Shown here piece by piece: positions 41,359-51,232 of a stretch of DNA of 64,000 bases (its first letter is position 1; the number at the start of each line of letters is the position of its first letter). The notes under the pieces were generated by a model. The model was not told where the DNA came from and did no database searches. It was given only the letters and a program-made list of their open reading frames with translations. The position numbers were made by a program, and so were the translations under genes. This DNA is from Rothia kristinae NBRC 15354 (GTDB lineage Bacteria; Actinomycetota; Actinomycetes; Actinomycetales; Micrococcaceae): positions 16,169 to 80,168 of the forward strand of contig NZ_BCSM01000014.1 of NCBI RefSeq assembly GCF_001570865.1, read 5' to 3'.

Positions 41359-42549
41359 CTACCGCACCGGGCGGGCCCGGGCATCCAGCCCCAGGGCGGC
41401 CAGGAACGTGGAGAGCTTGGTCCCGGTCTCCGCGTGCTCGCCGTCGGGGGTGGAGCCCTCCACGATGCCGGCCCCGGCGAACAGCACGGCCCGGCGCGCG
41501 CCCACCCGGGCGCTGCGCAGGTTCAGGGCCCACTCGCCGTCGCCGTCCGGGCCGCACCAGCCCACCAGCCCGCCGAAGAAGCCGCGGCGGTGCGGCTCCA
41601 GCTCCTCGATCATCCGCAGGGCGATGTCCCGCGGGCTGCCGCAGATCGCCGGGGTCGGGTGGATGGCCCGGGCCGCATCCAGCGCGGTGACGCCGGGCTT
41701 CAGCCGCCCCGTGATCCGGGTGCCCAGGTGCCACAGCTGCGGGGTGGCCAACAGGGAGGGGGCGGCCGGCACGTCCAGCTCCTCGCACAGCGGATCCAGG
41801 CGGCGGGCGATGTCCTGGATCACGGTCGCGTGTTCGCCCCGATCCTTGGGCGAGCGCATCAGCTGCTCCCCGATCTGCACGTCCTCCGTGGCGTCGCGGG
41901 CCCCGGCGCGGCTGGCAGAGCCGGCCAGCGGGTGCGTGGTGCACACCCCGTCCCGCACGGACATGACCAGCTCGGGGCTGGCGCCCAGGTGCCACGGGGT
42001 CTCGGCCTCCTGGCCCTCCCCCGCCCGGGGGTCGCGACAGGCGAAGACGTAAGCCCGGGGGTGCTGGGCGAGCAGGTTGCGATGCACGGCGGCCGGATCC
42101 AGTGGGGCCGCGGCGTCGTAGTCCAGCCGCAGCAGCCGGGACAGGACGATCTTCTCCAGCTGCCCGTCGTGCAGGCGGGCGACGGCGGCGGCCACCACCT
42201 CCCGGAAGGCGGGGCTGTCCAGCCCGTGCACCGCGCGGGGAGCGGGCAGGGCGGCGGCCTGTGCCGTCGGCTCTGGGTCCCCCGGACGGGAGTCCTGCGC
42301 GGGGGTGCGCTCCCAGCGGCGCGGCACCAGCAGCAGGGGCTCTTGTACGGGATGGAAGGGCAGCAGCCCCGCCACGGCGGTGCCGTGCTCGGCGGCCGCG
42401 GCCAGCGCCTGCGCCTCGGGCAACCCGGTCAGCGGGTCCTCCCCGCGCACCCGCCCCCAGGGGGTGCTCATGCAGAAGGCGGGCAGGGTGGGGCTCATGG
42501 GATCCTCCGATCCGGTGGTGGAGAAGTGTGCGGGCTCGAGGCCGGGCAT
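41359..42549 (-). CDS. dhbC: Isochorismate synthase (EntC/DhbC type)
   Basis: This 396-residue chorismate-utilising enzyme converts chorismate to isochorismate. Family blocks are LEKIVLSRLLRLD, PRAYVFAC, GASPELVMSVRDG, THPLAGSASRAG, KDRGEHATVIQDIARRL, IHPTPAICGSPRDIALRMIEELEPHRRGFFGGLVGW, and the metal-binding end FAGAGIVEGSTPDGEHAETGTKL. EntC/DhbC is preferred to menaquinone MenF because it lies last in an operon with dhbB and dhbA. Its ATG at 42549 shares a base with the dhbA stop (TGATG), giving tight coupling. The product feeds 2,3-dihydroxybenzoate synthesis for a catechol siderophore. Confidence 0.92.
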   Translation of the reverse strand: MPGLEPAHFSTTGSEDPMSPTLPAFCMSTPWGRVRGEDPLTGLPEAQALAAAAEHGTAVAGLLPFHPVQEPLLLVPRRWERTPAQDSRPGDPEPTAQAAALPAPRAVHGLDSPAFREVVAAAVARLHDGQLEKIVLSRLLRLDYDAAAPLDPAAVHRNLLAQHPRAYVFACRDPRAGEGQEAETPWHLGASPELVMSVRDGVCTTHPLAGSASRAGARDATEDVQIGEQLMRSPKDRGEHATVIQDIARRLDPLCEELDVPAAPSLLATPQLWHLGTRITGRLKPGVTALDAARAIHPTPAICGSPRDIALRMIEELEPHRRGFFGGLVGWCGPDGDGEWALNLRSARVGARRAVLFAGAGIVEGSTPDGEHAETGTKLSTFLAALGLDARARPVR

Positions 42550-43310
42550 CAGAAGGTCGCCCCGCCGTCGACCACCACGTCCTGCAGGCTCACGTGCCGG
42601 GCCCGCTCGGAGACGAGGAAGCGGGCCACCTCGGCGATATCCGCGGGCTCGGCGATGCGGCCCAGGGGGATGCCGAGGCGGAAGTCCTCGGGACTGCCGG
42701 CCACGGGCACGGCGCTGCGGTCCTCGCCGTCCCAGCCGGAGGTGACCATGGGGGTGCGGGTGGTGCCGGGGCTGACCGCGTTGCAGCGGATGCCGTGGCG
42801 GGCCAGCTGCAGGCCGAAGCTGCGGGTCACCGACGTCGCGGCGGCCTTGGAGGCCCCGTAGGCCCCGAACTCGGTGCGCGGCACGCGCCCGGCGTTGGAG
42901 CTGATGGTCACGATCCCGCGTCGGTTGCCCGGGTCCTGCGCACGCTGCCGGATCATCAGGCCCGCGCTCTCACGCAGCACGAGGAACACCGCCCGGGCGT
43001 TGACGGCCAGGATCTCGTCCCACTCCCGCACGGAGGTCTCCAGCAGCGGGGCGGCGTGCACGATGCCGGCGGCGTGGACCGCCCCGGTCAGCTGCTGCCC
43101 GGACTCCTCGATCCCGCGCAGCAGGTCAACGACGTCGCGCTCGGCGGAGACGTCCAGGACGGCCGGGGTGATGCGCTCGGGGTCGGACCAGCCCTGCGGA
43201 TCCGGCATGACCCGGTCCGCGGCCCACACGTGGTGCCCGTCCTCGGCCAGCAGCCTGACCACCTGGCTGCCGATCCCGCCGGCGGCTCCGGTGACGAGGA
43301 CCGCGCTCAT
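42549..43310 (-). CDS. dhbA: 2,3-dihydro-2,3-dihydroxybenzoate dehydrogenase (SDR)
   Basis: This 253-residue short-chain dehydrogenase has the NAD motif TGAAGGIG (residues 7-14), VHAAGI, the catalytic Ser in IVTISSNAG, YxxxK in YGASK, and SPGTTRTPM after the fifth strand. It matches the EntA/DhbA subgroup and should oxidise the isochorismatase product to 2,3-dihydroxybenzoate. The ATG overlaps the dhbB stop as ATGA. Assignment within the large SDR family depends on the operon context with dhbB and dhbC. Confidence 0.9.
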   Translation of the reverse strand: MSAVLVTGAAGGIGSQVVRLLAEDGHHVWAADRVMPDPQGWSDPERITPAVLDVSAERDVVDLLRGIEESGQQLTGAVHAAGIVHAAPLLETSVREWDEILAVNARAVFLVLRESAGLMIRQRAQDPGNRRGIVTISSNAGRVPRTEFGAYGASKAAATSVTRSFGLQLARHGIRCNAVSPGTTRTPMVTSGWDGEDRSAVPVAGSPEDFRLGIPLGRIAEPADIAEVARFLVSERARHVSLQDVVVDGGATF

Positions 43311-44032
43311 CGGCTGACCCCCTGGCCCTGCTCATCTTGGGCATCCTGCCAGGAGGCCAGGATCTCGGCCGTGTCCTGCACGCGGGCGCAGCGGCCGGCG
43401 GCGTAGTCCAGGGCCCGCACGTGGTCCTCGCGGGTGAAGTCCGCGAGCGCGTCGGCGACGAGGAAGGCCTGGACGTCCAGCATGAAGGCGTCCAGGGCGG
43501 TGGCCAGGCACCCGATGTGCGCGTACACCCCGGTGATCGCCAGCTGGTCCCGGCCCCGGGCCAGCAGCTGCTCGCGCAGGGTCGAGCGCATGAACGCGGA
43601 GTAGCGCCACTTGGGCAGGACGATGTCCCCCTCGGCGGGGGCGAGCTCGTCGATGATCCGCGCCTGGGCGTCGGTGCTCAGCCCGGTCCCCCAGAAGTCG
43701 GTGAGCAGGGCCCGGTCGGCCAGGTCCTGCCGCGGCGGCTGAGCGGTGTAGACGATGGGGATCCCCGCCTTGCGGGCGGTCTCCAGCAGAGCGGCGATGC
43801 GGCCCACCGCCACGTCGATCTGCGCCGCGCCGACCGGGGCCGCCTCGCCCTGCGCCGAGCCCTCGCCGGCCTCGCCCTCCGCGCCGTCCTCCCCGCTCTG
43901 GAAGGCGTCGATGAAGTAGCTCTGCATGTCGTGGACCAGCAGGGCGCTGCGGGTGGGGTCCGCGGTCCAGTCGACGGCGGCGGCGGGCCGATCCTGCGGC
44001 AGGGTGTAGGCGGGGATGGTGGGTAGGGGCAT
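43307..44032 (-). CDS. dhbB: Isochorismatase
   Basis: This 241-residue cysteine-hydrolase-fold enzyme cleaves isochorismate to 2,3-dihydro-2,3-dihydroxybenzoate and pyruvate. It opens [11 protein letters not shown] as EntB/DhbB/PhzD proteins do, with D34 in [15 protein letters not shown], and has [15 protein letters not shown] and the typical [34 protein letters not shown]. An acidic insert ([19 protein letters not shown], about residues 47-65) is unusual. The C-terminal aryl-carrier domain of EntB is absent, so a separate ArCP must exist elsewhere. It is the first gene of dhbBAC, with a promoter carrying an iron-box-like site. Confidence 0.92.
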   Translation of the reverse strand: MPLPTIPAYTLPQDRPAAAVDWTADPTRSALLVHDMQSYFIDAFQSGEDGAEGEAGEGSAQGEAAPVGAAQIDVAVGRIAALLETARKAGIPIVYTAQPPRQDLADRALLTDFWGTGLSTDAQARIIDELAPAEGDIVLPKWRYSAFMRSTLREQLLARGRDQLAITGVYAHIGCLATALDAFMLDVQAFLVADALADFTREDHVRALDYAAGRCARVQDTAEILASWQDAQDEQGQGVSR

Positions 44033-44073
44033 GGGGCTCCTTCGTGTCTCGGGGCCCCGACGCGGAGCCCTCC

Positions 44074-44104
44074 CCAACGTAGTCACACCTAACTTCCTGG
44101 TCAA
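44074..44104 (-). promoter_or_regulatory. dhb operon promoter with DtxR/IdeR-like iron box
   Basis: On the minus strand TTGACC (44104-44099) and TACGTT (44081-44076) form -35 and -10 boxes with a 17-bp spacer. TTAGGTGTGACTACGTTGG (44092-44074) lies across the spacer and -10. It matches the left half of the IdeR/DtxR consensus (TTAGGT) perfectly and the right half poorly. A DtxR-family gene is present at 32358. The start codon is about 35-40 nt downstream of the predicted transcript start. Confidence 0.55.
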
Positions 44105-44111
44105 TGCCGGA

Positions 44112-45257
44112 TCACCTGCGGCTGAGCAGGACCATGGTCTCGGCGTGATCGGTCTGCGGGAACATGTCGAACAGCCGCGCCCGCCGCGCGCTCAGGGACG
44201 GCATCGCCGACAGGTCCCGGACCAGGCTCGGGGCGTGGCAGCTGGAGTAGATCACGGTGGGGATGCCGGACCCCTCGATCCAGGCGGCCAGCTCCGGCCC
44301 CAGGCCTCGGCGCGGCGGGTTGACCACCAGCGCCTCCGGGGCCCGGCGTCCGGCACCCGCCGCGATGCCGGTGGCGATGCCCGTCGCGTCCCCCGCGGTG
44401 AAGCGCACCCGTTCCAGCCCGAGGTCCGCGGCCGTGGTCCGCGCCGCGGCGACCGCCTGCTCGCTGATCTCCAGGCCCAGCACCCGCGCCCCGGGAACCC
44501 GGCGCGCGGCGTGCAGGGCGAAGCCGCCGACGCCGCAGTACAGGTCCCAGAGGCCGCCCGCCCCGGAGTCGGCGAACCAGTCCGCGCCCTGGCGGTACAG
44601 CGCCGCGGCGATGTGCGAGTTGGTCTGGAAGAAGCCCTGGGGCCGCAGGGCCAGGGGGATGCCGTTCAGGCGCATCGGCAGGGTGGCCTGCTCGGTCAGG
44701 GTGATCTCCTCGGGGCCCTCCAGGATGGCCTGGTGCTCCCGCTGGATGTTCACGGAGACCACGCGAGCGGCGGGCAGCAGCTCCAGGATGCGGGGCAGGC
44801 CCCGCTTGAGGGGCACGAGGTGCTTCTTGGAGCGCAGGACGAAGCGCAGCAGCAGCTCACCGTCCGGGGAGATGGTCAGCAGCAGGTGCTTCAGCTCCCC
44901 GCGGCGGGCCGGGACGTCGTAGGGGGTCAGCCCGAACTCGCCGATGATCCGGCGCAGGGCGGGCATCGCGGCCAGCAGCTGCGGCGGGTACAGGCCGCAG
45001 CCGGTGAGATCGATGCCGTGTCCCTCCCGGTCCAGGATGCCCAGCAGCGGGCGCTCGACGGTGCCGCTGACGACCATCTTGGCCTTGTTGCGGAACCCGG
45101 ATTCCGGGCTGGGCACCGGCTCCAGCCACGCCTCGGGCCGGTGCGGGGCCAGCAGCTGCCGCAGCCGCTCCTGCTTGTCGGCCAGCTGCGCCGGATACGG
45201 CTCGTTCATGCGGGTGCAGGAGCGGCAGAGTCCGGCGTCGTAGTAGTCGCAGTGCAT
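44112..45257 (-). CDS. rlmC: 23S rRNA (uracil-C5)-methyltransferase, RlmC-like
   Basis: This 381-residue SAM-dependent RNA m5U methyltransferase of the TrmA/RlmC/RlmD family has an N-terminal [4Fe-4S] ligand set (HCDYYDAGLCRSC), the RNA-contact segment FRNKAKMVVSG, the SAM site LWDLYCGVGGFALHAAR, and the catalytic region VVNPPRRGLG with the nucleophile Cys in VIYSSCHAPSLVRDL. The missing TRAM domain points to RlmC (U747 of 23S rRNA) rather than RlmD. The ATG at 45257 is preferred over the GTG at 45281, because the protein then starts like RlmC and a TAGACT -10 box lies between the two, 10 nt before the ATG. Confidence 0.88.
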   Translation of the reverse strand: MHCDYYDAGLCRSCTRMNEPYPAQLADKQERLRQLLAPHRPEAWLEPVPSPESGFRNKAKMVVSGTVERPLLGILDREGHGIDLTGCGLYPPQLLAAMPALRRIIGEFGLTPYDVPARRGELKHLLLTISPDGELLLRFVLRSKKHLVPLKRGLPRILELLPAARVVSVNIQREHQAILEGPEEITLTEQATLPMRLNGIPLALRPQGFFQTNSHIAAALYRQGADWFADSGAGGLWDLYCGVGGFALHAARRVPGARVLGLEISEQAVAAARTTAADLGLERVRFTAGDATGIATGIAAGAGRRAPEALVVNPPRRGLGPELAAWIEGSGIPTVIYSSCHAPSLVRDLSAMPSLSARRARLFDMFPQTDHAETMVLLSRR

Positions 45258-45300
45258 GGCGTGGTCGAGTCTACTGTCCACGTCAGGAACGCGGACGCGA

Positions 45301-45351
45301 CCGGGCCCCGCCCGACCCCTCCCGCGTGGGGAGGGGACGAGCGGGGCCCGG
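45301..45351 (-). terminator. Terminator hairpin after groEL
   Basis: CCGGGCCCCGC (45301-45311) pairs with GCGGGGCCCGG (45341-45351). An inner CCCCTCCC/GGGGAGGGG hairpin makes a two-tier stem. It lies 25 nt downstream of the groEL stop. Confidence 0.7.
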
Positions 45352-45375
45352 AAGCGACGCGCGGTGCGCGGGTGG

Positions 45376-47349
<1,974 letters not shown>

Positions 47350-47994
47350 TCAGCCGTGGGTCAGCACGACGGTGACCTGTGCGCTCCACTCCTCGGAGGC
47401 CCGCACCGCGGTGACCCCCAGATCCTGGGCGACCCGACGGGCCTGCGCCTCGGCCCCGCTGCGGTAGTAGACGGTGCCCTCCTGCACGGCGGGTCCGCTC
47501 CAGTTGCCGACCTCGCTGACGGTCCAGCCCTGCGCGGTCAGGGTCTGGGCCGCGACACCGGCGGCCCCGGCGTCCTGGCCGCTGTTGTACACCCCGACCG
47601 TGATCTCGGGATCCGCGGAGGGATCCGCGCTGGCCTGCGCCGAGGCGCCGGCCTGCTCGGTCGCGGAGGACCCGGAGGAGGCGGTGGCGCTGGCCGAGGC
47701 CACCGGTTCGCTCTGGGTTGATTCGCTCTGGGCCTCGGGCGCCGCGGAGCGCGGCTGGTAGATGAACATCAGGGCCCCGAGCACCAGTGCCAGTGCTCCG
47801 GCGAGGATCACCGCGCCGGTGGTGCGCCGGGAGACCGCCTTGGCGGGCGCGGCGGCGCGATACGTCCCGCGGTGCGCGGAGTCGGCCGGCACCTCGTCGA
47901 ACTCGTCGGGGGCGTAGTCCTCGGTCTCGGCCATGCTGTCCTCACGCTGATCGGGTCGGGGCTGGGCACCGCGCGGGAAGGCGGTGCGGCTCAT
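47350..47994 (-). CDS. Membrane-anchored LytR C-terminal domain protein
   Basis: About 214 residues. A basic or acidic cytoplasmic N-terminus (about 70 residues) precedes one membrane helix (TTGAVILAGALALVLGALMFIY). A Ser/Ala/Glu-rich extracellular linker follows, then a LytR_C domain (about 130-214: ITVGVYNSGQDAGAAGVAAQTLTAQGWTVSEVGNWSG, TVYYRSGAEAQARRVAQDLG). The domain is found on envelope proteins and alone; its function is unknown but wall-related. The ATG at 47994 overlaps the DUF3263 stop as ATGA, so translation is coupled; an internal ATG at 47934 is an alternative. A pairing of DUF3263 with LytR_C near groEL is common in actinobacteria. Confidence 0.85.
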   Translation of the reverse strand: MSRTAFPRGAQPRPDQREDSMAETEDYAPDEFDEVPADSAHRGTYRAAAPAKAVSRRTTGAVILAGALALVLGALMFIYQPRSAAPEAQSESTQSEPVASASATASSGSSATEQAGASAQASADPSADPEITVGVYNSGQDAGAAGVAAQTLTAQGWTVSEVGNWSGPAVQEGTVYYRSGAEAQARRVAQDLGVTAVRASEEWSAQVTVVLTHG

Positions 47995-48221
47995 GGAGCC
48001 AGGGTACCGCCCGGATCTCGCCGCTCCCTCAATCGCCGGGTCAGGGCCGGTTCGGCGGCGATGGCCCGGGGGTCGTCCAGCAGGGCGTTGAGCCGCAGGT
48101 GGTACTCGACTGCGCCCATGCCCAGCTCGCGGCGGATGGCCCGCTCCTTGGAACCGGGACGGCGCCAGGTGCGCTTCTCCAAGGCCAGCACGGCGCGTTC
48201 GGTCTCGGTCAGGGGCTGCAC
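47991..48221 (-). CDS. DUF3263 family small protein
   Basis: This 76-residue protein. PLTETERAVLALEKRTWRRPGSKERAIRRELGMGAVEYHLRLNALLDDPRAIAAEPALTRRLRERRD follows the DUF3263 pattern over its whole length. It is a small helix-turn-helix-like actinobacterial protein of unknown function. The start GTG lies only 8 nt after a TAGACT -10 box (48235-48230, minus), so the mRNA is practically leaderless. Its stop overlaps the ATG of the LytR_C gene (ATGA). It is divergent from ung. Confidence 0.85.
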   Translation of the reverse strand: MQPLTETERAVLALEKRTWRRPGSKERAIRRELGMGAVEYHLRLNALLDDPRAIAAEPALTRRLRERRDPGGTLAP

Positions 48222-48315
48222 GGTGAGCCAGTCTAGCCGCGCCGCCCGGTAGCCTGGTGGGTGCGCGGCGGCGTCCGCGCCGCCTCTGTCCGACGTCTCC
48301 ATCCGCAGGAGGACC

Positions 48316-48999
48316 ATGCCCGCCCAGCCGCTGACCGAGATCATGGCCGAGGACTGGGCGCGGGCCCTGGCCCCGGTGGAGGAGCGCATCCGCGCCATGG
48401 GTGACTTCCTGCGCGCGGAGCACGCCGAGGGGCACCGCACGCTGCCGCCGTCCCAGGACGTCTTCCGCGCCTTCCGGGAGCCGATGGCGGCGGTGCGGGT
48501 GCTGATCATCGGGCAGGACCCGTACCCGACGCCGGGGCACGCGATGGGCCTGTCCTTCTCGGTGCGCCCCGAGGTGCGTCCCCTGCCCCGCTCCCTGGTG
48601 AACATCTACCGGGAGCTCGGCGAGGACCTGGGGCTGCCCGCACCGCGGCACGGGGACCTATCGGCCTGGTCCCGCCAGGGCGTCATGCTGATGAACCGGT
48701 GCCTGTCCGTGCGCGCCGGGGACGCCGGCTCGCACCGGAACCGAGGCTGGGAGGAGATCACAGACTGCGCGATCCGGGCCCTGGGTTCTCGCGACACCCC
48801 GCTGGTGGCGATCCTGTGGGGTCGGGATGCCCGCAGCGCCGGGGCGCAGCTGGGGCCGCAGGTGCCGAAGATCGAATCCGTGCACCCCTCCCCGCTGTCC
48901 GCCTCCCGCGGCTTCTTCGGGTCCCGGCCCTTCAGCCGAGCCAACGAGGCCCTGCAGAAGCAGGGCGCGCAGCCGGTGGACTGGCGCCTGCCGGGCTGA
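48316..48999 (+). CDS. ung: Uracil-DNA glycosylase
   Basis: This 227-residue family 1 UDG removes uracil from DNA in base-excision repair. The water-activating loop is [20 protein letters not shown] with catalytic Asp68. The Asn-containing uracil pocket region is [18 protein letters not shown], slightly different from the usual LLLN-x-x-L-T-V. The Leu intercalation loop is [27 protein letters not shown] lies upstream of the ATG. It is convergent with the ThrE gene. Confidence 0.95.
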   Translation: MPAQPLTEIMAEDWARALAPVEERIRAMGDFLRAEHAEGHRTLPPSQDVFRAFREPMAAVRVLIIGQDPYPTPGHAMGLSFSVRPEVRPLPRSLVNIYRELGEDLGLPAPRHGDLSAWSRQGVMLMNRCLSVRAGDAGSHRNRGWEEITDCAIRALGSRDTPLVAILWGRDARSAGAQLGPQVPKIESVHPSPLSASRGFFGSRPFSRANEALQKQGAQPVDWRLPG

Positions 49000-49022
49000 C
49001 CCGCCCCCCGTCGTCGCGGGCT

Positions 49023-49052
49023 CTCCCCGTCACTGCCATCAGCCGCGGGGAG
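49023..49052. terminator. Hairpin between ung and thrE
   Basis: CTCCCCG (49023-49029) pairs with CGGGGAG (49046-49052). Outer CCCGCCCC and GGGGCGGG sequences can extend it. It is placed between two convergent genes. Confidence 0.45.
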
Positions 49053-49060
49053 GGGCGGGC

Positions 49061-51160
49061 TCAGGTCCTCGCGGGTCTCTCCCGGCGCATGAACGGGCGC
49101 ATGAGGTAGTTGCCCAGCACGACGGCCGCAGCCAGCGAGAGGATGGTCGCCCCGGCGTTGATGATCGGCACGAGACCCTGCACCGGGTCCACATCCACCG
49201 TGAACATGTACATGCCGCGGAAGATGGACAGACCCGGCAGCAGGAACGTCACCCCGGGCACCGCGATGACCACCTGCGGGATCGTCCACCGATCCGCGAT
49301 CCACGCGGAGACGCAGCCCACCCCCACCGCACCGATCATCGAGATCATGCGCGGGCCCATCCCCAGGGAGGACACGGCGTAGTAGGCCGCCAGACCCGCC
49401 GCACCGCTGAGCACGCCCGGGACGATGTGCCGGACCCTCACCTGCAGGGACACCGCGATCATCGCCGTGGCGGCCAGCATGAAGGACACGTGCACGGCCG
49501 GCTGGGCGCCGGTGAACACGGCCTGCTGCACGTCGATCTTCTGCGATCCAAAGAACAGGGACGTGGTCGAGATCGCCAGCGCCAGGCCCGCGATCAGGCC
49601 CAGGAAGGTCAGCCCCGTGGACACCAGTCGGCCCGCGGCCGTCACCGGGAACCCGTTGATCGCGTCCTGGACCATGGAGACCAGACTCAGGGTGGGCAGC
49701 AGCATGATCAACCCGGAGGCGACGACGTGCGCCGGGGAGACGTCCAGCCCCAGACCGGAGGCTGTCAGCGCGGCCGCCGTGATCATCGCCGCATCCACCA
49801 CGGAGATGAAGAACCCGGGGATGCCGCGGCGGGAGATCCAGCCCGAGACGATGAAGATCACGCCGAACGTCGCCGAGGCCAAGGTGGCCCCCCGCCACGT
49901 GCCGCCGATGCCGATGGTCAGGAAGAACGCCGCGAGGATGTTCGCGGCCGTCGTCATCCAGCGGGGGAAGGGCTTGGGCTCGGACATGATCCTGTCCAGG
50001 CGCCGCTCCGCCTCCGCGCGGGAGAGCCCGCCTTCGGTGATGGTCTTGACCAGCCGGTGCGTGTCGGTCAGCCCGGAGTAGTTGTCCGACCACGAGCGCA
50101 CCACCCGCACCACGGTGTGGCTGAACGTGCCCTCAGCGTCGTCCTGGGCGACGCTGCTCAGGCGCCCCGAACCGGCCACGTAGTTGATGGTCACGGACTG
50201 GTTGGTGATGTCCACGTCCACGTCCTCGACGCCGTAGGTGGCGCAGGTCGCGGCGATCGCGGTCTCCACCTCGAGGGAGCCGGCGCCGAAGTGGAACATG
50301 GCCTCGGCCAGGCGCAGCGCGAAGTTCAGGGTCCGGCGGGCCTCGGAGTGCTCCCGATTGCGCCGCGGATTGGCGAAGGGGGTGTTGGCCAGGCGCTGCA
50401 CGATGCGCATGGGCGCCGTCGGGAGGCTCTCGGACCGGATCATGCGCCGCAGCCCGCTGGCCAGGGAGCGGGGGGCGGGGCGCTTGACGGGCAGCGCGGT
50501 GGCAGAGGGGTAGCTGGCCTGGGCGACCGCGCCCATCGGCGGGGTGCCCGCATCCGGCGTTCCCGGACTCCGGACGCCGGCGGCCGGGGAGCCGGTGGGC
50601 TGGGGGACCCCCGCGGACTGGGTCCCGGTGGCGCCCAGCGGCGTCGAGGTCTGGTCCGGGCCCAGAGGCTGGGAGTCGCTGTAGAGGTCCCGCGGCACGT
50701 CCCGGGCGGCGCTGAGCATGCCGCCGACACCGGGCCCGCCCGCGGAGCCGGCGGTGTCCGCCCCCGGTCCGGGGCCGATCGGTCCGGTGCCCGCGTGCCC
50801 CTCTCCGAGAGCATCCGAGGCCGCGTCCGGCCCGGAGACCGTCCCCTGCTCACCGGACTCCGGGGCCAGCCCCCAGATGTCGGCCAGCGACTGATCGCGG
50901 ACCTGGGAGCGGTGGATGTGCGGGAAGCCCTGGGCCGGGTCCGTGCCGGACTGCGCCCCCGGCACGGACGACGGCGCCGTCTGCGTCGCGGGAGCCGCGG
51001 GAGCGGGGTCGGTGTCCGCGGCGGAGAAGGGATCGGCGAGGTCCTGAGCGTCGGCATCCGGGCCGAAGGGGTCCACGGGAGCCGCGGTCTCCTCCTCCGG
51101 CAGCCCGGAGGAGGGGTACGCGCCCTTCGGCGGCGTCCCGTCGTCCTGCACCTCGCGCAT
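49061..51160 (-). CDS. thrE: Threonine/serine exporter ThrE family
   Basis: About 699 residues. The first 230 or so are hydrophilic, Pro/Ala/Gly/Asp-rich and probably disordered. The ThrE domain follows, with a soluble part (LNFALRLAEAMFHFGAGSLEVETAIAATCATYGVEDVDVDITNQSVTINY) and then about ten membrane segments (ILAAFFLTIGIGGTWRG through VVLGNYLMRPFM). In Corynebacterium, ThrE exports threonine and serine by proton motive force; here export of these or other small molecules is inferred. The family member known from Corynebacterium is about 490 residues, so the N-terminal extension is unusual. The ATG at 51160 follows AAGGAGAG; a GTG at 51193 is the alternative. Confidence 0.88.
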   Translation of the reverse strand: MREVQDDGTPPKGAYPSSGLPEEETAAPVDPFGPDADAQDLADPFSAADTDPAPAAPATQTAPSSVPGAQSGTDPAQGFPHIHRSQVRDQSLADIWGLAPESGEQGTVSGPDAASDALGEGHAGTGPIGPGPGADTAGSAGGPGVGGMLSAARDVPRDLYSDSQPLGPDQTSTPLGATGTQSAGVPQPTGSPAAGVRSPGTPDAGTPPMGAVAQASYPSATALPVKRPAPRSLASGLRRMIRSESLPTAPMRIVQRLANTPFANPRRNREHSEARRTLNFALRLAEAMFHFGAGSLEVETAIAATCATYGVEDVDVDITNQSVTINYVAGSGRLSSVAQDDAEGTFSHTVVRVVRSWSDNYSGLTDTHRLVKTITEGGLSRAEAERRLDRIMSEPKPFPRWMTTAANILAAFFLTIGIGGTWRGATLASATFGVIFIVSGWISRRGIPGFFISVVDAAMITAAALTASGLGLDVSPAHVVASGLIMLLPTLSLVSMVQDAINGFPVTAAGRLVSTGLTFLGLIAGLALAISTTSLFFGSQKIDVQQAVFTGAQPAVHVSFMLAATAMIAVSLQVRVRHIVPGVLSGAAGLAAYYAVSSLGMGPRMISMIGAVGVGCVSAWIADRWTIPQVVIAVPGVTFLLPGLSIFRGMYMFTVDVDPVQGLVPIINAGATILSLAAAVVLGNYLMRPFMRRERPART

Positions 51161-51232
51161 CCTCTCTCCTTCTCCGCGCACGCTCGGCTCCACCCCGCAC
51201 TCACGTCTCCCGGGGTCCCCCGGAAGCGGGGA

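Noticed and set aside
41359..42549. Menaquinone-specific isochorismate synthase (MenF)
   Set aside because: The gene is translationally coupled to dhbA and dhbB, and no other men genes are adjacent. DHB synthesis explains the cluster better.
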